DNA of 64,000 bases from Plumapathes pennacea. Its lineage: Eukaryota > Cnidaria > Anthozoa > Antipatharia > Myriopathidae. A program made the position numbers and the translations under genes. The stretch lies in NCBI GenBank assembly GCA_964036295.1, contig OZ038462.1, forward strand, positions 27,269,759-27,333,758, given 5' to 3'. The notes beneath the pieces are model-generated. The model worked only from the letters and a program-made list of their open reading frames with translations. It did no database searches and was not told the DNA's origin. Shown in pieces: positions 1 through 11,600 of this stretch; the stretch's first letter is position 1, and every line of letters starts with the position of its first letter.

Positions 1-514
1 TGGGTTTGGCTTGTCAGTTGTCAAGTGGATCCTAATACTTAAGGTAAGATGCTAACACTCCCATTAATAGGGGCAGTCAGCTAGAGCAGGCCTGAGTCCC
101 CTGAGACAGTCATTTGAACCATGATCTGCCTGGTCTAGTGATAACTCCTGGGAGTCATATAATAAGTCATTGAACTTCAAAAGCCCTTGAAATTGTTTTT
201 TTCAAGTCTGTATAATTATATGAACCATGTAGTGGTCATAGATATGGAACAGTGATGGTTATGCCCTTCCCTTGCAACTTAAACATTTGAAATACAGTAT
301 TCATTCAAGAAGTCCAGCAGACACTTGAACCTGATCAGCATATTGTACACACAGAATAAACATTGTGGAGAAGTTGTTTAATAAAACACCCCTGCATAAA
401 CAGTTGTGGTTGGTTACCAAAATAATCATTGGTACGGTAAAGACTTGTGATGTGTGTTGTGTAGATTATGTACATGTACATGTGTGCTTGAACTTGCTTG
501 TTGGCTTTTTACAG

Positions 515-578
515 AGGGCTGCATCAGAAGACATGTTGTTTACTCAGTCATGGTTTTGGTGGTTGTTGGTAGCCCTTG
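515..578 (+). CDS. possible internal exon of an upstream gene
   Basis: A 64-base open segment is bounded by a T-rich tract ending in AG and by a good donor (G|GTGAGT). In the open frame it encodes a hydrophobic, Trp-rich stretch (MLFTQSWFWWLLVALG) that could be a membrane segment. No family is recognised. It could be a late exon of a gene lying mainly left of the window, or chance. Confidence 0.2.
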
Positions 579-608
579 GTGAGTAGTGACTAACTGTACA
601 CAATTTAG

Positions 609-671
<63 letters not shown>
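609..671 (+). repeat. (TTG)n microsatellite
   Basis: About 20 uninterrupted TTG/GTT units are followed by a degenerate T/G/C-rich tail. The poly-Cys and poly-Leu reading frames here only translate the repeat. Confidence 0.95.
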
Positions 672-1097
672 TTGCTGTTGCTGCTGCAGTTGGCGTTGCT
701 GTCACTGCTATTGCTGTTTTGTTATTGTTTTAGGGGAGTTAGTGGGGGTGGGGGTGGGGGAGGGAATTGGAGGTTTAACCCTGCAGTAAGCAAACTAGGA
801 CGGCAACGGCAATGTGAGGAACCAGGAAAAGAGTGTCTCTGTAATCCTTATGTTCCTGCTTTTATCGTCTCCTACTAAGAAGAACGATTGTTGTAATTTC
901 TCAAAATGCCCTCCACGTCCTGACAACAGCATAAAAAAAGAAGAATTTGGAGTCGCACACGAGAGCACGACAACCTGAGATCATGTCAATTTCACATATT
1001 CATGTGCACCTTTTGTCTTCTGCAATAAGTTTTATTGTTTCACTCGCATTATCGTCCTGGTGCTCAAGCTCTCTAGTACAGTAAACTGAAGTACTGA

Positions 1098-1298
1098 CAC
1101 TTGACAAAAGAGATTGATGACCATGATCCAACACTAAATGTGAAACCATTCCACCCTCTCACCAGGTTGGCTGATTTTCATCCGTGCAATCTTAGTTTAT
1201 GTCCATATCAAGATGTGTGTAAAGAAGGGTCGCCGATACTTTCCTCGGTTCTGGGGTCTCCCAGAGTAAACCACTCTCAAGTCTACTCTCTGATGTGA
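1098..1298 (+). CDS. possible terminal exon of an upstream gene, unknown product
   Basis: An open frame of about 66 codons ends in TGA. Its composition looks protein-like, with Pro, His and spaced Cys residues (for example FHPCNLSLCPYQDVCKEG), unlike the low-complexity frames around it. It opens just after an in-frame stop at 1,095, so it would have to be spliced in, and the only nearby AG has a poor pyrimidine tract. No family is recognised. It may form the end of a gene together with the candidate exon at 515-578; this is a guess from position and strand. Confidence 0.25.
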   Translation, partial: HLTKEIDDHDPTLNVKPFHPLTRLADFHPCNLSLCPYQDVCKEGSPILSSVLGSPRVNHSQVYSLM

Positions 1299-1299
1299 A

Positions 1300-2955
1300 A
1301 CAGCAACCATCCAATAGTTAGTAGTGATAAATGTTTTAGTTAGGAAGCCAGTGCATTTATTCTATCGTTTAACTATTGTGTAAACTATATCACTTTGGGA
1401 TAATGTTGATTATTTAAACCCTTTGAGTTAAATGTTTGCAAAATGTAAAAGTAAAGGAATTACAAAACAGGCACTGCCATAAAAATTTACCCATCAACAG
1501 TTTTCATTTGAATGGTCACACTTTGTGTTCAGATTCAGTTGACAGCTTGTGACATATTGGAATTTTGTAAGGCACTCTCAGGACTCAAAGGGTTATAAAA
1601 AAATGTGAAATTTTGTAAAGATGTGGGTAATTTTTGTGTGTATTATTTAGAGCTGTCTTTAGGTAGTGGGTAGGTGTCTTGAAGGGTTAGTCAGCCAGGT
1701 GGTAACCATTGTGATTCCAGCAGAGTCCACCACCAGGCACACATATTGATAGTCAGTGGAAATCTGAAATTATCAAAATCATGATGAAACTGTCTTTGCA
1801 TAAATCTACTGTATACCCTGAGAGTGAACAAGTGTAGCTTTACCAGAGAAGTATCATACAGTATGGAGAATTTACCAACTGTCACTGGTGAAAGTTGATT
1901 GAACCATTCAATTTTCACTGCATTACTCGTACATTTTCCTCTCCTCAGCTGGGAGAATTTGTATTGTGAGCACAAGGGTGTATAAAGTATACTGTATATG
2001 CATTTGCCATAATAAGAATGATTGTATCTAGAACATTCTGTATCATTAGAAGTAATAAATTAGTTTATACTGTATTCTTACCATGTACTGTAAATCAAAT
2101 AGAAAGTAAATATAAAGTTTCAACATCTAGAAGATACCAGCAGATATTTTTCTTGGAGTGGTCAGAGGCAAAATTCTCCTTTCAGTACACAGTTTACTGT
2201 ATGTAGTTCAGTATGGAGAGAATGCCAGCTGATCATCAGGCTGTCAATTATTCTTCTAACCTTACTCATACATTTTATTTAGGAAGGTGGGAGAATAAGG
2301 GCCTAGATCTTGTTAACCTAAAATATTTAATCGTCTGCACTGAAGTAGTCAGAAGTACGCTCGCGCTAATCCCGGAATAAAGGCTAAATTTTTGTCTGTA
2401 ACTAAAATATTTCTCTCGAATGCTTTTGACCAAAACTTTGCATTTGATTTAAACCAAAAGGGTGAGAGAAGGAAACAGGTTAATCCAGGATTATAATGGA
2501 ATACTAGGCCCTGTGAGAGCTGGTTTTAATCAGCGACGACGTTTAAAAACTGACCTTTCCAGAATTAGCTCTGGACTTCAGTGGAGAACGTAAACACTTA
2601 CTTCGACAAATGACTTTGCGCTCGAAACGTCAGTTTAAACCTTTTGCGGTCAGTTTTAAGCTTATTCACATCATTCAACCTTAGCTTGATATATATGTTT
2701 AATTCTGGGTCAGTTTATCGAGTTTGGAACAACTGAACCTTGTTTTCTGTAAAGTAGAATGTCTCCAAAAATAAAGCGCACACGGGAAAGTGCCCAGAAA
2801 AATAATGCTCTAGTTTCTTTGAAAGAATACGTAGTTTTGTCAAGTGTACAGTAATAGGGTGAGTGTCTAATTCCATATGGCTTTAATGATAGTTGATTTC
2901 TGCTACGAGAATGCCTTCATTCAGTAGTAAAAACTGCTTTTTCCATCACCGGCTA
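1300..2955. other. non-coding A+T-rich stretch
   Basis: No supported gene is seen. The stretch contains degenerate copies of a dispersed repeat recognisable by motifs such as CCCTTTGAGT near 1,420, CTCAAAGGG near 1,587 and a GTATGGAGAATTT-type segment near 1,860, similar to repeats near 27.2 kb and 59.6 kb. Confidence 0.5.
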
Positions 2956-3332
2956 TACCTTGGTTCCAGAGGTCCTTATATTACTCCTTCAAGAGTTTCC
3001 GGCAAGAACGGCGGCGATGAAGGGAGCGGAAAGGACCTCTGGGCGCGCGAGGTAGCAACCTCACTTCCATGAGTTCAGAATCTGAACTTTGTCGCTGATT
3101 GGTTAATCGCCTCGTGACCATGGTAACTAAAAGCTACTAAGTTTTGATTGGTTCTTTCAAACCGGTTTTACCAGTTCTGTTTGACAAACACAACGGCGAT
3201 CGCGAGCAAGAAGAACTGGCATGGAAGTGAGATTGCAACTTTGTGCGCCCAGAGGCTCCATCGCCACCGTTAGCCTTTGCCGGGCCTTCGCCGCTCTTCA
3301 TTGGCAAGCGAGGAACCTCTGGAACCAGGGTA
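2956..3332. mobile_element. fold-back MITE-like element
   Basis: The ends are inverted copies: TACCTTGGTTCCAGAGG on the left and the complement of its variant TACCCTGGTTCCAGAGG on the right. The imperfect match continues for about 100 bases per arm (GACCTCTGGGCGCG against GCGCCCAGAGG; CACTTCCATG against CATGGAAGTG). No transposase is encoded. The short minus-strand frame across it is a by-product. Confidence 0.75.
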
Positions 3333-4369
3333 CACCAGCTACTGCAGGTAAACATTTTCTTGTAGATTCTAGTTTTCAGTGTAGTGGAGCGCAAGATTGA
3401 CGTTGAGTCGAGGGTAAGGTAGTTATGTGATTGAAGGTTTGTAGTTTGGAACAGTGTATTTGGGTGTTCCTGCTGAATGCGGCCTGCCACACGAAGATTC
3501 TAGAACGTTTGTAATAAAAGTAGGAGAATAACGCGCGTGAGTCGTTTCGTGAAAAATGGCGCTGCGAGTGCATTGTTTGTTTGTTTATTTTTGTTTATTG
3601 TTGTGTGGAATGTTATTTTACAACATAAAGTAATCTACATCTGAGATGATTTATGACGAAATAAAGGAACTAGCGGGACCCTCATAAAATAGGATGATCG
3701 GATTTCTTTATATATTTTTAAGGTCAACGTCCCATTGAAAGTGGGAAGCACGACCTTATTGCTAGCAAGACTGTGTCAACAATTGACTTCCAAATTTGGG
3801 CATCAACTGGAACTATGAAGAAATTTCAAAATTTAGAAAGACGTTTTCTGGAATTATTTTGATTGTTATCATTGTACTCATGAATTGTCATTTGATGTGT
3901 TGCATTTCAGAACCATTATCACCGAAGTTTTGGTAAATCCTCGGTTGTTTGACAAGCGTAGGTCAAAGTTTAAAAACCCGTGACAGCCCTTTTTTAATAG
4001 CGACTTCAGCTTTTCGAAATATTTCTATCATTTGATTATGTTTGCTTCGCTTCGTTTAATTTTCACCAGCAATAAAAAAAAAAAAAAAAAAGAAAAAAAG
4101 GAAAAAAGAAAAGAGTGTCACAACTGGAAGAAGAATGCGAAAGTGAATACATTTGACCCAAACCGCACTTAGTCAACAAACTTCTCATCCTACATTCATT
4201 CAACTTGAAACTCAGCCAAAAGAAGAACGGCATAGTTTTCTTTACGTACGATTTAGTTTGGGTGCAGCCCAGGGTGAAGTATCATGGCCTCTGATAAATA
4301 TGTAGGTGTCAAAGATAAAATAATGATAATCTCTATATAATGATACGCTTAACAGCCGCTGGCTCGGCT
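3333..4369. other. non-coding stretch with A-rich run
   Basis: No gene is supported. A run of A with occasional G lies at about 4,073-4,115 and could be a retroposon tail. Confidence 0.5.
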
Positions 4370-5760
4370 CATGTGGCATTATTATGTTTACTGAGTGAAG
4401 ACTTGGAGTGAGGGCACCGTGGTTGGTGCTACTGTTGAATATGCAACACACGCCAGTATACTAAAACGTAACTGAAAAGATATTTTCTGTGATGTAAGTT
4501 TTTGGTAGTACAAAACAAGTAAGGAAGGTTAAGGTCGTGACATGATCAGGTCTTATCTAATTAAATTGATAAATTTGAATTAAATTAAATTAAATTAATT
4601 AAATTAATAAGTGTTATCTGCTAGATTAGCTTCTGCTATTCAGATAGCCTGTACCCTACTTTTTGTTACCATGTCTGTATGCTAATTATTATTCATTACT
4701 ATTGGTGTTGTTGTTGTTGTCGTAGGCGCGAGTAACTCGCTGACCTGTGTATTGCGGGCCTCCCAATCAGGTCAAAAATTAATCTTTGAAAAGCAAAAAT
4801 GGTGCTCTGAAAAACTGGAATTGAACAGCAGCAGTTACGTGAACGTACACTGCTAACTTCACCCGGTACACCTTTGGCTTTCAGTTCCTTCACTAAATCC
4901 GCGCGTGATACGGCGGCCGGCTAGTGATGCAGAACTTCGTTATGAATATTAACAATGAATACAACAGGCTGCTCCGGTCACGGATCAGGTCACCGCCTTG
5001 CCGTTGGAATAATCTTTGTAGGAGAGAAATGGATGGGCATACTTCTTGTCTCCCTGATACTCTTCACAACAAATTTGAACGGTTTTCTAATATGCGGAAG
5101 AACTAAAAACTACAATGAATGAAGACGACTGAACTTAACTTGACTTAACTTAGATGCGAGAAATACTGAACTGACCAGTTTACATGAATAAGTTACATAT
5201 AAACTAGAGTACACGCGGGAAGGCAACAATAAAGGTGTAAATGGGGTAAATGAAGCCTACTTGAAAGGCATTGTTCATAGTTCGGCAAAAAGGGTATTAT
5301 TCACACAGTTCGGCAAAGGGTATTGTTCTTGTTCGGAAAAAGCCGCAACAATGTTTGAGCTATATTATGATTGTTCCATATCACTAATCGAGCCAGTTCC
5401 GACTGTCGGTTGCAGAAGCCGCCAGGGTCTACGGGCTCAAGCATCAACGCACATCGACGGTGAAGAGGGAAACCAAACAGAAACAGGACGTACGAAAGGT
5501 AGAATTTGAATGTTATTTTCCTGTGCAATACTTCATGAACAAAGCTAAAGTGACACTAAGAAATCGGTAAAATGCGACTGATGTGTCTCGGGTAGTGTCA
5601 GCTAAAGCTTATGTAATGTCTGCTTTAAGTAATCTCATAACACATTTTTTAAATAGTCCAGCTGCAACAATTTCATTTTGTACCCTGTGCTTTACCTACT
5701 TGCTAATTTTCCTCTTGTTGGAGGGAAAATTCTAAAGTGGCGCCAAAAGCGACTAACCGA
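4370..5760. repeat. duplicated upstream block, copy 1
   Basis: This block recurs at about 15,880-16,955 and 43,290-44,345, and its second half again at 6,110-6,600. Shared landmarks are GGTTGGTGCTACTGTTGAAT, GTGAACGTACACTGCTAACT, ACATCGACGG and ACAGGACGTACGAAAGGTAG. It lies upstream of gene A, as another copy lies upstream of gene C. A local array of a roughly 26-base unit containing TTCGGCAAA sits at about 5,265-5,345. No conserved reading frame was found. Confidence 0.8.
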
Positions 5761-5824
5761 TAATTTATGCTTGAGCTAGGGGTGAAAAAGCTTTAATTTA
5801 AAATGACATTAAAATGACGTCACA

Positions 5825-5895
5825 GTCACGTGAGGAGCTTTGACTCGTGGTCATTAGTTGTCACTCATGGTCATTCGTGGTCACTCGTGTGTTGT
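5825..5895. repeat. short tandem repeat around a TCGTGGTCA motif
   Basis: Imperfect units of TCGTGGTCATT and TCATGGTCATT are repeated four to five times. Confidence 0.6.
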
Positions 5896-6109
5896 TTTAG
5901 TCACTGTCGCTTTCCTCGGCTTGCTGTAGTTCGTCGGGAAAGTTGTCTTAGCGAATTTCGGAGCTTAGCGCCGTCCACGAAAACTTGAAAACGCATCACT
6001 CTGCACTACACTTAGTCTGAACTATACCAGACTCCGAGCAACAAGTTTTTTTTTTTTTTTTTTTTTCTTTAGCGGCCGGCCGACTGGTGACGTTGCGGTT
6101 TGTAAACGA

Positions 6110-6600
6110 TTGATAATCACCAAACGGAAAGTAGAAGAAGAATCCTGCATCCCAAAAACACGCTGTCCTGGTAACGGATCAAGTCACCGCCTTGAATTGG
6201 AATAATTTATGAGCTATATTATAATCGTTCCATGATCGAGCCAGTTCTCGCTGTCGCTTGCAGAAGCCGCCAGGGAATTAGTAACGGGCTTAAAAGATCA
6301 ACACACATCGACGGCGAAGAGGGAAACCAAACAGAAACAGGACGTACGAAAGGTAGAACTGATTTCAGTTACTTGCTAATTTTCGTGTTGTTGGAGGGAA
6401 ATTCTAAATCAGTGGCGCCAAAAGCAACTAACCGATAATTTATGCTACTAGCCTGGCTAGCCTGAAGCTTTCATTGCCCTGTTCCAGTTTTCTCAGCATT
6501 AGATGCCGGGTTACTTTCTAAAGATAATTTCTTTGACTTCAACAACCAGCAAACTTTAAAAGTTGTGCTGGATGACCAACTCTTAGCGAGTTACCATGCA
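6110..6600. repeat. duplicated upstream block, partial copy
   Basis: It matches the second half of the 4.4-5.8 kb block (GAGCCAGTT, ACATCGACGG, ACAGGACGTACGAAAGGTAG, then the GGCGCCAAAAGC segment). It is a tandem partial duplicate upstream of gene A. Confidence 0.75.
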
Positions 6601-7639
6601 ATCAACTATGAGCTGGGCATTTTATTAAATTAAGGTATTTATTAAAGTATTTTTAAAAAGACATTGCCCCAGATTGTATACGACCGTTTTAAGTACATTT
6701 TGATGTCCTAATTTCATTTTGTATCCTGTGTTTTAGATTTCCTAATTTTCGGTTTACGGGATATATATATATTTAAAATGGCGCCAAAAGCTGGCAAATT
6801 CTTATTTGATTTCGTTTATAATAACGTTCGGTTTACTATAATGCCGATACCAAGTTTTCTCCGCATTAGTACGTGTTTGATACTTTGTGAAGCTACTGTT
6901 ATATCTTTGACTACAAACTGTAGTTGCATACCAAATGAATGCTGACCAGTGGAGACAAAAGGCGCGCGAACACTCTTAATGGTAGAACTGAGCAGAACCT
7001 GTCATGATGGGCTGTACAAAGAAAAAATAGAAAAGGCGCTAAATTTGACGTCAAAGGCGCACGTGACGTTCCGTATAGTAGAACAGAGCCCGTAATAATG
7101 GAACTGTAGCTATACAAATTATTAGTACAGACTGTTAATGGCGCCAAGAAAAGCTAGCCTAGCCTCCTGAATGCTGACCAGTGGAAGTGGTCAAGTAGCC
7201 TGTGGACAGGGTCTTGGTATACTCTCTTGAGGACAGCAACTTATAGTTTGTGAGTAATTCCGAGCAATTACAAAATGCAAATCATTTCACGGTTCACTCA
7301 GTGTAAAGAATCATAGATTCAATTTGGGCTTAACCGAACAAATAAACTGACGAGGAGTTCAACTAGATTTGATTTTTGATCATAGTGGATTGCTGCTCAG
7401 AGTTTTTTTATGCCATCCGATATAGTATTACTACTGTATTGTACGTTCTTTTTTTTGATAATCCAAGAGCATCTTGTCCGTAGTGCACAGTCAAGTGTGT
7501 CAACTACATAAAGGTTGTGCGGATTAAAATTGTGTCATCCTGTCACTGTTCACACGATTGCACAACTCGGCGATGAACCCGCGACATCAAAATCTCGTGT
7601 TTTTCTTACATCCGGCTTCAGTAAACTGACAGCGGCAAT

Positions 7640-7912
7640 GCATGCTGCACGGTATCCAAAACCTATCCCCTATGTCAGGCCAAAATATACAATTTTTAAC
7701 CTCCAGTTTCAGACCTGTAGTTTCAAAATTTCACCCTGGGGGTGTTCAGACTTGTATCCCCAGCCAAACAGTTGCCGCCAGATATTTCAAACCAAATACC
7801 AAAATACTCCGAAATCTACTGCCCTTCCAGACCAAAACGGCAATCTATATACTCTTCGGAGTAAAACGCTTGACAACGATATCTGTGGAGTACACCCCCC
7901 CCCCCCCCCGAA
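7640..7912. repeat. ACCCTATTTCAGACC-type repeat, degenerate copy, with C-run
   Basis: Imperfect units around CAGACC/CAGGCCAAAA recur and end in a run of C at about 7,896-7,910. The same family is cleaner at 19,455-19,850 and 45,385-45,610. The open frames across it are products of the repeat. Confidence 0.65.
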
Positions 7913-8063
7913 TTTTATTTGCTAGCATCTTTAGGAACGCATGTCGTGCTATACGACGCTGAGCTCAGAGTATAGTCGTAGCTTATGCTGAGAAAGAGCC
8001 AGCACATCGGCAGCACCTCACTTATAACAATCGTGATACCTAGTATTGCCGCAAACTAAGCTA

Positions 8064-8306
8064 CAATCCGTGGTCAAAATTGTTGGGACGATTTCAAGTT
8101 TACCCCCTCCCCCCCAGCCATTCAATATTGGGTAGTTGAGCATGGTTCGGCTCCTAGCTGCACCACGGGCCAACATTGAATGGAGGGGAGGGGAAGGGGG
8201 AGGGACTTGAAAACAAGAAATATAAGACCCCCATAGGTTGTACGGATTTACATAATGCTCCGGATGTGCGTAAGAGGAGCGTCCCAACGACTTTTGACCA
8301 TGATTG
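8064..8306. mobile_element. Tc1/mariner-type MITE with TA target duplication
   Basis: The element is 243 bases long. Its terminal inverted repeats start CAATCCGTGGTCAAAA on the left and, as complement, CAATCATGGTCAAAA on the right, both continuing with a GTTGGGACG motif. TA flanks both ends. The paralogous site upstream of gene C (about 45,785-45,805) is empty and has a single TA, which shows the insertion cleanly. There is no coding capacity. Confidence 0.9.
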
Positions 8307-8647
8307 TAGGTGGTCTTAATCCAAGTCGGTATAATTTAATTAGCTTACTTCCGGCTCGTAAAACTTTGCCTGTGCGGCATTACCTTTAAATAAGCAAGGC
8401 TGCTGAAAAATAAAGCAATATATCGAACTAATATAATGGTTTCCTCAACTAGTCGCGATCTCCCGCTATCTCGTAAAGAATTTGAGTTTCTTTTGGAAAT
8501 AAATTGGTAGCAAATTTCCCCTTTGTAAAACCCCAATCTCGAGTTCTCAGGGGAAGCTACTCGAGAAATAGGTCGAGATAGTGGGGAATCGAGATAGCAA
8601 GCATAGAGATACTGTGTTCTCGTGTGTTCTTCCAGGTTCATTATAAG

Positions 8648-11600
8648 ATGGCTGGATACGAGAAATGTAACGGTGCAAATTCTGCAAAAAACCCCAAGGG
8701 ATCTGCTAGCATCTTCTCCATCCTCTCGTTCTCCTGGATGAGCAGTATATTGGCCACTGGTAGCACACGACCACTGGAAAACAGCGACTTGTTTCCACTG
8801 CTGGACGAAGACAAGACCCAGGGTCTTACCGAGAGATTGGAGCAGACTTGGAACGAAGAATGTCAGCGACATTCAGATTTTGGCGGGAAAAAAAGGCGCC
8901 GTCTGTTATGGGCCTTGATGTGCATGTTTCACTGGAGTGAATTCTTCTTTGTGCTGAGTACATCCATGATTGGAAGCCTGTGTAACGTGTTGCAGCCTTT
9001 ACTCCTCAGCAAGCTGTTGTTGGTTTTAATGAGGCAGTCAACAGAAGACATGTGGTTGGCATACGTTTATGGTGCAGGGATTTGCATCAGCAGCTTTACT
9101 AGAGTTTTAACTTCGCATCAGTTTGAATTCTATTCCATGTTGATGGCCATGAGATGGAAAGCGGCAATTATTGGACTTATTTTCAGGAAGGCGAGTTAAA
9201 TCTAGTCCCGGGGGTGGGGGGTGTGAGACTCCGCCCCAGAGGGTCCTTTATCAAGCCTCAGGTATAAGGAACGGTATAAAAAACAAGGCTTTTGGTATTA
9301 TTACGAGTCAATATAAGAATGATAAATATGAAAACCCTCTATAGACAAATACAGCCTTTTTTCTTTTCCTTTTTCTTTAACCTCGACGCTTCCTCTTCAC
9401 AGGTTTTGCGTCTCAACCAAACCAGCCTATCAACACTAACAAGTGGCTACGTCATGGACTTGGTCGCTGGTGATGCACAACGCTTTGATTTTTCAGTTAA
9501 ATACCTCATTTTTGCTACCCGAGCTTCGTTCGAAATTGGTGCCGTCGCTGTGTTGACCTGGCGCATGCTGGGATACCAAGCCTTGGGGGGCACCTTTTTT
9601 ATGGTCTCTCTTGCAGTTTACTATTGCATCATGGGAACAGTGTGTACTGGACTTCGCACCAGAATTGCAAAAGTGACCGACAAACGTTTGAATTCCATGA
9701 ACGCCATTGTATCTGGAATACGCGTAGTCAAGATGCACGCCTGGGAATGGCCTTTCATGGAAATGGTGAAGCGATTGAGAAGGTCGGTATATTATATTCA
9801 TGCTTTGCATGAATGGGAAGAGCCATTCCTACAGCAGTTTTTGGAAGCTATAATAACTTCTACAGAAAAGATTTTCCGTTTATGCATACTTGAACGGTTT
9901 CTGCTTTAAGTCCAATTTGTGAGAGGGAGGTCAAAATCTTTATTTATCCCCCGCGTTTAATGCCGTAACATTCATCTGCTGGTTTACTTTCAGACAAGAG
10001 GTGTGGTTGATTCGAGTGAAGAGTGTCATCTTATCTACGTTTGCTGCTTTGCTTTATTCCTGCCAACCTATCGCGAGTTGTATCGGCATCGCAGTTCTGT
10101 CAGCATCTGGATTAGGTTTATCTACCTACAACATGATGATGACCTTGTCACTGATCAGCACTGTGAGAGTAACCGTATCACAATGCATAGGGTTGCCCAT
10201 GAACTTCTTGGCTGACTTTTTTGCTGGACTCGACCGAATCCAGAAGCTGCTTGAAGTGCAAGACTTGCGACAAGTCACTACTCATGACGATCTGCGGAGA
10301 GCATTTATGCTAGATGACAAGTTTCATGATGAAACTAGAGGGAAACCAACGTCATCACGAGCGACAACCACCTGTATAAACAGACAGAATCAACTGGAAA
10401 ATGTCCCCCGTTATCGAAAAATGATGCGTGAAGGAAACGGCCCACAAGGCATCATTTTTCTTGACAATGTCACTTGCTGTTGGGAGGAAGAAAAGATACT
10501 TAAATATGTTTCCCTGTCGGTTTCTGAGGGTGAACTTGTCCTAGTCATCGGTCCTGTTGGTTGCGGGAAATCCTCCCTCTTGATGGCCATTCTACAGGAA
10601 CTGCCTCTTTCCCATGGCACCATATTGTGCTCTGGTCAGATAGCGCATGTGCCACAGCTGGCATGGATATTCTCTGGAACCGTTCGAGAAAATATTCTTT
10701 TCGGTAAACACATGGAGCCAAAACGATACAAGCAAATCCTTGAAGCTTGTGCTCTGACTAGAGATATTGGAGACTTCCCTGATGGCGATATGACAATGAT
10801 CGGTGAGCGTGGAGTACTCTTAAGTGGTGGTCAGCGTGCACGTGTCGCCCTCGCACGCGCAGTGTATGCAGATGCCGACGTGTATTTGCTGGACGACCCT
10901 CTGAGTGCTGTGGACGCTAAAGTTGCCGAGCACATCTTTGAGAAATGCATCTGTGGAATACTGGCACAGAAGACGAGGATTGTGGTTACCCACTGTCAGC
11001 AGTTTCTGACGAACGCAGAACATCTTGTTATCATGAAAGAAGGATCGATCATTAAAGAAGGAAGTTATACAGACTTTCGTCAAACTGAAATTGAATTCCA
11101 GGAAATGAGTGGCGACGCGCAATCGGCAAAAACTCACGTTTGTCAAGCCGATTCTTCAAGGAAAGAAAAAGTCAAGACAGAAGACGTGATTGGGTTAGAG
11201 CTCGAAGAGGAAGATCGATTGACGGGATCAGTGACTTGCTCTCTTTACTGGAAATATTTCCGTTCAGGACTTTCATCCTTCATGCTGATCAGTTTCATGT
11301 TGTTCATCGTTGCAGCTCAAGGTATGTGAATTCACAGACGTCGAAGAAGCTTATTTCAATATTAAATTTACTATTGCGTTAGCTAGTCCCTATTAAAGTA
11401 TTTGGCAAGACTATTTTAGAACCAGCTCAAATATATCTTATTAATAAAGTTTTGATTTCTTATTCCAGTGGCTCTTGTCCTTCCTGATTGGTGGGTTTTG
11501 CACATGAGTAATCTGCCTCGTTTCCGGAGGAAACAAAGTCAAAACCTATACATCTACGCTGGATTAACGAGTGTCGCTTTCCTCTTGTCACTCGTAAGAG

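Larger units (their letters stand above)
6975..8647. repeat. proximal upstream region of gene A, paralogous to that of gene C
   Basis: The segment aligns by eye with about 44,465-46,184 upstream of gene C: CCTGTCATGATGG, CAGCAACTTATAGTTTGTGA, GAGGAGTTCAACTAGATTTG, CTCGTGTTTTTCTTACATCC and TCTCGTGTGTTCTTC just before the start codon. A MITE at 8,064-8,306 is present only here. A likely acceptor (TTCTTCCAG) 12 bases before the ATG suggests a non-coding first exon further upstream. Confidence 0.8.

Noticed and set aside
586..878. Poly-Cys and poly-Leu open frames
   Set aside because: They are translations of the (TTG)n microsatellite.
3137..3490. 117-codon minus-strand frame
   Set aside because: Most of it is the right arm of the fold-back element at 2,956-3,332 and its flank.
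8624..8647. Earlier ATG for gene A (eight extra residues)
   Set aside because: It precedes a likely splice acceptor (TTCTTCCAG) and is not shared by genes B and C.
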